DNA from: Paenibacillus hunanensis
GTDB taxonomy: Bacteria; Bacillota; Bacilli; Paenibacillales; Paenibacillaceae
Direction: 5' to 3'
NCBI RefSeq assembly: GCF_014645615.1
Contig: NZ_BMMB01000007.1
Span: forward strand, 124,001 to 188,000
DNA length: 64,000 bases
Positions 58,417 through 64,000 of this stretch are shown one piece after another. Position numbers and translations under genes: made by a program. A model generated the notes under the pieces. The model was given only the letters and a program-made list of their open reading frames with translations. It searched no databases and was not told where the DNA came from. Position 1 is the stretch's first letter. Every line of letters begins with the position of its first letter.

Positions 58417-59028
58417 GTGACCATCGAACGATTGCCGAAAAGGCAACGCCAGCAGCGGCTCGTGAAAATTATTGAAGATAACCCGTTTGTGACGGACCAG
58501 GAGCTGACTCGTCAGCTGAAGGTTAGCATTCAGACGATTCGTCTGGACCGAATGGAGCTGGGAATTCCCGAGCTGCGTGAGCGTATGAAGCTGATGGCCG
58601 AGCGTTCCTATGATCAGGTTCGATCCTTGCCACTGGATGAAGTGATCGGGGATATTGTCGATTTACAGCTGGATCGAAGTGGAATATCGATTTTTGAGAT
58701 TCGAGAAGAGCATGTATTTTCACGGAACCATATTGCCCGTGGTCACCACATCTTTGCACAGGCGAACTCACTTGCAGTCGCCGTCATTAACGATGCGATC
58801 GCATTGACCGCATCGGCGGATCTGCGTTTTGTCCGTCCGGTCAATCTGGGTGAAAAATGTATTGCCAAGGCTTATGTCCAAACGAGCCCTGCGCGCAGAG
58901 GAAAGGCAAAGGTTGAGGTTTTGACCTATGTCGGTGAAGAAATGGTATTTCAGGGCAACTTTGTGATATACCGATCAGATGGAGAAGAACACGATGAAGG
59001 AGGACTTGATCATGCGAATCGCGATTGA
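58417..59028 (+). CDS. fapR: FapR, malonyl-CoA-responsive repressor of lipid synthesis
   Basis: 203 residues: an N-terminal helix-turn-helix (residues 1-60; KRQRQQRLVKIIEDNPFVTDQELTRQL, IQTIRLDRMELGIPELRER) and a C-terminal hot-dog thioesterase-like domain that binds malonyl-CoA (about 80-195; RGHHIFAQANSLAVAVI, RFVRPVNLGEKCIAKAYV). GTG 58417 has GGGGGGAGG six bases upstream. It overlaps plsX by 17 bases. A FapR box lies at the promoter, so it is autoregulated. Confidence 0.95.
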   Translation: MTIERLPKRQRQQRLVKIIEDNPFVTDQELTRQLKVSIQTIRLDRMELGIPELRERMKLMAERSYDQVRSLPLDEVIGDIVDLQLDRSGISIFEIREEHVFSRNHIARGHHIFAQANSLAVAVINDAIALTASADLRFVRPVNLGEKCIAKAYVQTSPARRGKAKVEVLTYVGEEMVFQGNFVIYRSDGEEHDEGGLDHANRD

Positions 59029-59995
59029 CGCGATGGGGGGAGATCATGCTCCAGACACTAATGTATTGGGCGGCCTGGAGGCAGCCAGAGAGTGGAAGGA
59101 TACGGAGATTATTCTTGTCGGTGACGAAGCAAGGATGAAGGCATTGTTACCGGAGATTCCGTCTAACCTGACACTGGTACATGCTTCCGAAGTGATTGAG
59201 CCTGAGGATGAGCCCGTACGTTCGGTTCGTCGGAAAAAGGATGCTTCGATGGTCGTTGCAGGTCGGATGGTTAAAGAAGGACTTGCTGAAGCGATGATCT
59301 CGGCTGGGAATACTGGCGCACTGATGACGACAGGCTTGCTTGTCGTTGGACGTATTAAAGGGATTGAGCGTCCTGCACTGGCGCCGATCATTCCAACGAT
59401 CAATGGCAAGGGTGTGCTGGCACTTGATCTTGGCGCGAATATGGATGCAAGCCCGGAGCATCTGGCGCAATATGCGCTGATGGGTAGCATTTATCGGGAG
59501 AAGGTTCAAGGCGTGAGCAATCCGCGTGTCGGTCTGCTCAATGTCGGTACAGAGGCGAAGAAGGGGAATGAGCTGGTCAAAGAAGCTTATCCACTGCTAG
59601 AAGCTTTACCGATTCAGTTTGTCGGTAACGTAGAGGCGCGTGATGTGCTGAATGGCGTATGCGATGTGCTCGTATGCGACGGCTTCGCAGGTAATATTTT
59701 GCTCAAGTCGATGGAAGGTACGGCTGCTGGCATCTTCTCACTGCTCAAGCAGCAATTTTCCAAATCACTCAAGACGAAGCTGGCGGCTGCCTTAATTATG
59801 CCGGAGCTGCGCGGCTTGCGTGACATTATGGATTACAAGGAGCACGGCGGCGCACCGCTGCTAGGTCTTAATGGACTGGTGATCAAGGGTCACGGCTCTT
59901 CGGATGCTGGCGCGATCAAGAATGCAGTACGTCAAGCACGTATTGCGATTGAGGGCAAGCTCGTTTCAAGTATTTCGCAGGAAGTTATTGGCTGA
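59012..59995 (+). CDS. plsX: Phosphate acyltransferase PlsX
   Basis: 327 residues. Makes acyl-phosphate from acyl-ACP, which PlsY uses to start phospholipid synthesis; a peripheral membrane protein. The start MRIAIDAMGGDHAPD, then VRRKKDASM, ISAGNTGALM, LALDLGANMDA, LLNVGTEAKKGN and CDGFAGNILLKSMEG are all family motifs. AAGGAGGAC lies before ATG 59012, inside the fapR gene. Confidence 0.96.
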   Translation: MRIAIDAMGGDHAPDTNVLGGLEAAREWKDTEIILVGDEARMKALLPEIPSNLTLVHASEVIEPEDEPVRSVRRKKDASMVVAGRMVKEGLAEAMISAGNTGALMTTGLLVVGRIKGIERPALAPIIPTINGKGVLALDLGANMDASPEHLAQYALMGSIYREKVQGVSNPRVGLLNVGTEAKKGNELVKEAYPLLEALPIQFVGNVEARDVLNGVCDVLVCDGFAGNILLKSMEGTAAGIFSLLKQQFSKSLKTKLAAALIMPELRGLRDIMDYKEHGGAPLLGLNGLVIKGHGSSDAGAIKNAVRQARIAIEGKLVSSISQEVIG

Positions 59996-60105
59996 TTCAC
60001 AGCTTCATTGGTCTGTTTCGAATCGTCTCTCGAGGCTGTTCGAACTCTATTTGATCCTTACCATATCGATAAGGAAATTCGTACGTATAGAAAAGAGTGA
60101 CAACG

Positions 60106-61092
60106 ATGAGTGTTTTGCCTATCGGAATTATCGGCACAGGGAAATATGTGCCTGAAAAAATATTAACGAATGCTGATCTGGAAAAAATGGTCGAAACTAA
60201 CGATGAATGGATCGTTAGCCGTACAGGTATTCGCGAGCGTCATATCGCAGCACCGGATCAGGCAACATCCGATCTCGCTTATGAAGCGGCGATCAAAGCG
60301 ATCGAGACTGCGGGTCTGACAGCGGCTGATCTGGATCTGATCGTTGTAGCCACTATCACGCCAGACATGTCGTTCCCTTCTACAGCCTGCATTTTGCAGG
60401 ATAAGCTGGGTGCAAAAAAGGCAGCGGCATTCGATCTGTCTGCCGCTTGCTCTGGCTTTGTGTACGCACTTGGTGCGGCAACAAGTATGCTGCAAATGGG
60501 CATGTACAAAAATGCACTCGTTATCGGTGCAGATACGCTCTCCCGCATTACAGACTACACAGATCGCAACACCTGCGTACTGTTTGGCGATGGGGCAGGT
60601 GCGGTTGTGATCGGTGAAGTGGGCGAAGGACGCGGCTTCAAAGCATTCGATCTCGGCGCTGAGGGCGCTGGTGGCGAGCTGCTCAAGCTACCTGCTGGCG
60701 GTTCTCGTACACCAGCTTCTGCGGATACACTGGAAGCGAAGCAGCATTTTATCCAGATGAGCGGTCGTGAAGTGTTCAAGTTTGCCGTGAAGGTAATGAA
60801 CACAGCAACAGTGGATGTACTGAACAAAGCAGGCATATCCAAGGACGAGATTGACCTGTTCATTCCGCACCAGGCGAATGTGCGTATTATCAACTCTGCG
60901 ATGGAGCGTTTGAATTTGACCGAAGACCGCGTTATGATCAATGTGCAAAAGTATGCGAATACTTCTGCGGCTTCCATTCCATTAGCGCTTGTTGAAGCGG
61001 TAGAAGAAGGACGAATCAAAGAAGGCGACAAAGTCGTTATGGTTGGCTTCGGCGGCGGCCTCACATGGGGAGCTTCCGTCATCGTCTGGTAA
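60106..61092 (+). CDS. fabH: 3-oxoacyl-ACP synthase III
   Basis: 328 residues. Starts fatty acid synthesis by condensing acyl-CoA with malonyl-ACP; in this group it usually prefers branched primers. The catalytic triad is visible: Cys in SAACSGF (C115), His in PHQANVRI and Asn in YANTSAAS. GTGDGAGA-like LFGDGAGAVV and the C-terminal GFGGGLTWGA are conserved. The start is ATG 60106 after a weak AGAGTG; a GTG at 60097 is possible. It lies 110 bases after plsX. Confidence 0.95.
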   Translation: MSVLPIGIIGTGKYVPEKILTNADLEKMVETNDEWIVSRTGIRERHIAAPDQATSDLAYEAAIKAIETAGLTAADLDLIVVATITPDMSFPSTACILQDKLGAKKAAAFDLSAACSGFVYALGAATSMLQMGMYKNALVIGADTLSRITDYTDRNTCVLFGDGAGAVVIGEVGEGRGFKAFDLGAEGAGGELLKLPAGGSRTPASADTLEAKQHFIQMSGREVFKFAVKVMNTATVDVLNKAGISKDEIDLFIPHQANVRIINSAMERLNLTEDRVMINVQKYANTSAASIPLALVEAVEEGRIKEGDKVVMVGFGGGLTWGASVIVW

Positions 61093-61120
61093 CTCGCGTT
61101 ATTCAGGAGGTAACTGTCAA

Positions 61121-62047
61121 ATGGGTAAAATAGCATTTGTATTCCCGGGTCAGGGAGCGCAAAAGGTAGGAATGGCAAAGGATGTATATGATGCCAATCC
61201 TGCGGCAGCGCAATATTTTGATAAAGCGGACGAAGTGCTCGGCTTTAACATCAGCAAGCTGGCATTTGAAGGTCCAGAGGATGAATTGAAGCAGACTGCC
61301 AACACACAGCCTGCACTGCTTACAGCTAGCGTAACGCTGCTGGAGGCGCTCAAGGCGCATGACATTCAGCCCGATTATGTGGCTGGTCACAGTCTGGGCG
61401 AGTATAGTGCACTGGTAGCGGCAGGTGTATTGTCGTTCGAGGATGCCGTTGCGATCGTGCGTGCTCGTGGACAATTCATGGAGCAGGCTGTACCTGCGGG
61501 TCAAGGCGCGATGGCAGCAGTGCTTGGCGCCGAGCGTACTGCACTTAGCGAGCTATGTGCAGCCGTAACCGCCGATGGACATGCGGTAGAGCTCGCCAAT
61601 GTGAATTGCCCGGGACAAATTGTCATTTCCGGTACTCGTGAGGGTGTCGAAGCGGCAGGTGCGCGGGTAAAAGAGATTGGCGGCAAGCGCGCCATTCCTT
61701 TGGAAGTGAGTGGACCTTTCCATTCCTCTATGATGAAGCCTGCTGCACAGCTTCTGGAGGAGCGTTTGCAAGGCGTTACCTTCGAGGATGCTTTTGTACC
61801 GGTTGTAGCTAACGTTACAGCGCAGGCAGTCACTTCTGGAGACGAAGTTCGCAAGCTGCTGGTAGAACAGGTGTATTCCCCTGTATTATGGGAGGATAGT
61901 GTACGCTATCTGATCGAGCAGGGTGTGGATACGTTTATCGAGATCGGACCAGGCAATGTGTTAACTGGCTTGATCAAGAAGACAGACAAGGATGTACGTC
62001 TGTTTAATATCAGCAGTCTGGATAGCCTGGCTTCGCTGGAACTATAA
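61121..62047 (+). CDS. fabD: Malonyl-CoA:ACP transacylase
   Basis: 308 residues. Transfers malonyl from CoA to ACP. FVFPGQGAQKVGM is the oxyanion loop, GHSLGEYSAL holds the active Ser (S91), and the conserved Arg near 116 (VRARGQFM) and His in VSGPFHSSMM complete the site. AGGAGGTAACTG precedes ATG 61121. It is in the fab operon between fabH and fabG. Confidence 0.96.
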   Translation: MGKIAFVFPGQGAQKVGMAKDVYDANPAAAQYFDKADEVLGFNISKLAFEGPEDELKQTANTQPALLTASVTLLEALKAHDIQPDYVAGHSLGEYSALVAAGVLSFEDAVAIVRARGQFMEQAVPAGQGAMAAVLGAERTALSELCAAVTADGHAVELANVNCPGQIVISGTREGVEAAGARVKEIGGKRAIPLEVSGPFHSSMMKPAAQLLEERLQGVTFEDAFVPVVANVTAQAVTSGDEVRKLLVEQVYSPVLWEDSVRYLIEQGVDTFIEIGPGNVLTGLIKKTDKDVRLFNISSLDSLASLEL

Positions 62048-62099
62048 GGCGAATGCTGGAGCTGGAAGAGCGAATATTTCGTGAAGGAGGTGCGTATGA

Positions 62100-62849
62100 A
62101 TGAGTAAACCACTAGCAGGACAAGCGGCACTTGTTACCGGTGCATCCCGCGGGATTGGCCGTAGCATTGCACTCGCACTGGCAGCAGCCGGAGCGGATGT
62201 AGCAGTCAACTATGCAGGCAGCGAAGCTGCTGCACAGGAGACGGTACAGCAGATTGAAGCACTCGGCGTGAAGGCTTTTGCTGTCAAGGCAAATGTTGGC
62301 GTAGCTGCTGAAGCAGAAGCGATGGTCAAGCAGGTGAGTGATACCTTTGGTAAAATTGATATTTTGATCAACAATGCTGGGATTACACGCGATAACCTGA
62401 TCATGCGGATGAAGGAAGAGGAGTTCGATCAGGTTATCGAGACGAATCTGAAGGGCGTATTCAACTGTCTCAAAGCAGTAACGCGTCCAATGATGAAGCA
62501 GCGCTATGGCCGCATCGTCAACATTTCATCCGTCGTAGGTGTACTGGGTAATCCGGGACAGGCCAATTACGTAGCTGCCAAAGCAGGTGTGATCGGTCTG
62601 ACCAAAGCATCTGCGCAGGAGCTTGCGTCCCGTGGCATCACCGTGAACTGTGTAGCACCTGGCTTTATCGCTACCGATATGACGGATGAGCTGAACGAGG
62701 AGCAGAAGGGTCGCATTCTGGGCCAGATTCCGCTTGCACGTTTGGGTCAGCCGGATGAAGTAGCACAGGTTGTTGGTTTCCTGGTGTCGCCTGCTGCGTC
62801 TTACATGACGGGACAAACGCTACATGTTGATGGTGGCATGTACATGTAA
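62100..62849 (+). CDS. fabG: 3-oxoacyl-ACP reductase
   Basis: 249 residues of the short-chain dehydrogenase family. NADPH-binding [35 protein letters not shown] (family-specific), the catalytic Ser in VNISSVVG, Tyr-x3-Lys in NYVAAKAG and the C-terminal [13 protein letters not shown] are all present. It reduces 3-oxoacyl-ACP in each elongation cycle. GAAGGAGGTG lies before ATG 62100. Confidence 0.97.
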   Translation: MSKPLAGQAALVTGASRGIGRSIALALAAAGADVAVNYAGSEAAAQETVQQIEALGVKAFAVKANVGVAAEAEAMVKQVSDTFGKIDILINNAGITRDNLIMRMKEEEFDQVIETNLKGVFNCLKAVTRPMMKQRYGRIVNISSVVGVLGNPGQANYVAAKAGVIGLTKASAQELASRGITVNCVAPGFIATDMTDELNEEQKGRILGQIPLARLGQPDEVAQVVGFLVSPAASYMTGQTLHVDGGMYM

Positions 62850-62930
62850 GAAACAGGATTGGCTTACAGATGCCTGTATGGATTTTTAAGTACAATTTAC
62901 GTATAATACTTGGAAGAGGAGGTGAACCGG

Positions 62931-63164
62931 ATGTCTGATGTTTTGGAACGTGTAAAACGCATCGTTATCGACCGTTTAGGTGCTGACGAAGCTGATATTA
63001 AATTAGAATCTTCTTTCAAAGATGACCTTGGCGCAGATTCCCTCGATGTAGTGGAACTCGTTATGGAACTTGAAGAAGAGTTTGATCTTGAAATTTCTGA
63101 TGAAGACGCGGAGAAAATTACGACCGTAGGTGAAGTTGTGAACTACATACAATCTCATACCTAA
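62931..63164 (+). CDS. acpP: Acyl carrier protein
   Basis: 77 acidic residues. The phosphopantetheine attachment Ser is S37 in [13 protein letters not shown], with FKDDLG just before it. AAGAGGAGGTG precedes ATG 62931. It carries growing acyl chains for the enzymes encoded on both sides. Confidence 0.97.
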   Translation: MSDVLERVKRIVIDRLGADEADIKLESSFKDDLGADSLDVVELVMELEEEFDLEISDEDAEKITTVGEVVNYIQSHT

Positions 63165-63171
63165 GGCTAAA

Positions 63172-63209
63172 AAGTCCCGTTACCTGCATATTATTGCGGG
63201 TCGGGACTT
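63172..63209 (+). terminator. Hairpin between acpP and fabF
   Basis: AAGTCCCG pairs with CGGGACTT around a 22-base loop. The tail is CTCCTC, not T-rich, so it may only partly stop transcription or stabilise the acpP mRNA. Confidence 0.55.
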
Positions 63210-63280
63210 CTCCTCATTCATGGCGTCTATCAGAATTGAACCAAAAATACACACATGCAGTCGATATGAGGTGAATGTGT

Positions 63281-64000
63281 TTGAAACATAGAGTGGTAAT
63301 TACAGGTCTTGGAGTCACTACGGCTCTTGGTAAGGATAAAGATACATTCTGGAATAACCTGATGGCAGGTAAATCCGGAATTACCCCGATTGAGGGATTT
63401 GATGTGAGTGCCTATACGACACGCATTGCGGGTCAGGTGCATGATTTTAATCCAGAGGACTATCTGGAGCGTAAAGAAGCACGTAAGCTGGATCGCTTTG
63501 TTCAGTTCGCCGTTGCTGCAACAGCAGAAGCGCTGAAGGATAGTAAGCTGAACGTTAGCGAGGATACCGATCCCGAACGTGTGGGTGTCATTATTGGCTC
63601 CGGCATCGGCGGGCTGGGTACCTTCGAGGATCAGCACAGCATTTTGCTTGAAAAAGGTCCAAAACGCGTAAGTCCTTTCTTCATTCCGATGATGATTGCA
63701 AACATGGCTTCCGGTCAGGTATCGATCATTCATGGAGCGAAAGGCCCGAACGTAGCGCCGGTAACGGCTTGTGCGAGCGGTAGCCACGCGATTGGCGATG
63801 CATTCAAATTTATTCAATCTGGCGAAGCTGATGTGATGATCACAGGCGGCGCGGAAGCAACGATTCGTCCAACTGGACTTGCCGGCTTCTGCTCGATGCG
63901 TGCGATGTCTACACGTAATGATGATCCAACTACAGCAAGCCGTCCATTTGATACAGGTCGCGATGGCTTTGTAATGGCAGAAGGATCGGGTATTCTGATT
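63281..64000 (+). CDS. fabF: 3-oxoacyl-ACP synthase II (partial, runs off the window)
   Basis: The first 240 residues are visible: VVITGLGVTTALG at the start, GSGIGGLGTFEDQH, and the active Cys in VTACASGSHAIGDAF (C164), then ITGGAEATIRPTGLAGFC. The enzyme elongates acyl-ACP with malonyl-ACP. The start is TTG 63281 with GAGGTGA about six bases upstream. The C-terminal domain with the two catalytic His residues lies beyond the window end. Confidence 0.95.
   Translation, partial: MKHRVVITGLGVTTALGKDKDTFWNNLMAGKSGITPIEGFDVSAYTTRIAGQVHDFNPEDYLERKEARKLDRFVQFAVAATAEALKDSKLNVSEDTDPERVGVIIGSGIGGLGTFEDQHSILLEKGPKRVSPFFIPMMIANMASGQVSIIHGAKGPNVAPVTACASGSHAIGDAFKFIQSGEADVMITGGAEATIRPTGLAGFCSMRAMSTRNDDPTTASRPFDTGRDGFVMAEGSGILI

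Overview
The window looks like chromosomal DNA of a Paenibacillus-type Bacillota (low-to-mid GC, strong AGGAGG-type ribosome binding sites, frequent TTG/GTG starts, intrinsic terminators). The core genes support this: the order rsmD-coaD-ylbL-tmcAL-yceD-rpmF-fapR-plsX-fabH-fabD-fabG-acpP-fabF, with a clear FapR operator before fapR, is that of Bacillales and Paenibacillaceae. No rRNA, tRNA, CRISPR array, prophage or complete insertion sequence was seen.

Layout. 1-5.6 kb: a small coiled-coil-like gene (-), rpiA, an FMN azoreductase with a MarR-type regulator downstream, and an orphan peptide-binding lipoprotein. 5.6-8.8 kb: a three-gene unit of a small ABM-fold protein, a cobalamin-binding protein carrying the W-x9-EH signature of B12 photoreceptors, and a soluble hybrid histidine kinase with receiver and HPt domains but no input domain; this is the most unusual system here. 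9.1-12.8 kb: methyltransferase, acetyltransferase, and a divergent MFS exporter/TetR pair with a palindromic operator.

13-30 kb is a purine and ureide catabolism region: pucR, OHCU decarboxylase, HIU hydrolase, allantoinase, allantoate amidohydrolase, ureidoglycine-glyoxylate aminotransferase, a gamma-glutamyltransferase-fold hydrolase that could be an oxamate amidohydrolase, a purine-type deaminase, and the xanthine dehydrogenase set with its maturation factors. Three sites that match the GlnR/TnrA consensus TGTNA-N7-TNACA exactly lie before pucR, before the ureide operon and before the xanthine dehydrogenase operon, which points to nitrogen control of the whole pathway. No uricase is present in the window.

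30.5-45 kb is mixed accessory metabolism: an APH-fold kinase, TPR and SMI1/KNR4 proteins, uxaB-uxaA for hexuronates behind a palindromic operator and a near-consensus cre box, a GH42 beta-galactosidase divergent from an AraC regulator, an esterase, an SGNH hydrolase and an SMP-30 lactonase, an acyl-CoA dehydrogenase family protein and a HEAT-like protein. 45.3-50.8 kb holds a tiny YjfB protein, a NucB-type secreted nuclease, an array of 15.5 octamers, a VOC/WYL divergent pair and an MFS/TetR unit with two matching operators.

51-64 kb is the conserved backbone. It is interrupted between ylbL and tmcAL by an AT-rich insert (about 53.6-54.9 kb) with a permuted NlpC/P60-like secreted protein and a DUF3139-like protein, followed by a DUF4188 gene and the 3' stub of a lost TetR gene. 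The window ends inside fabF.
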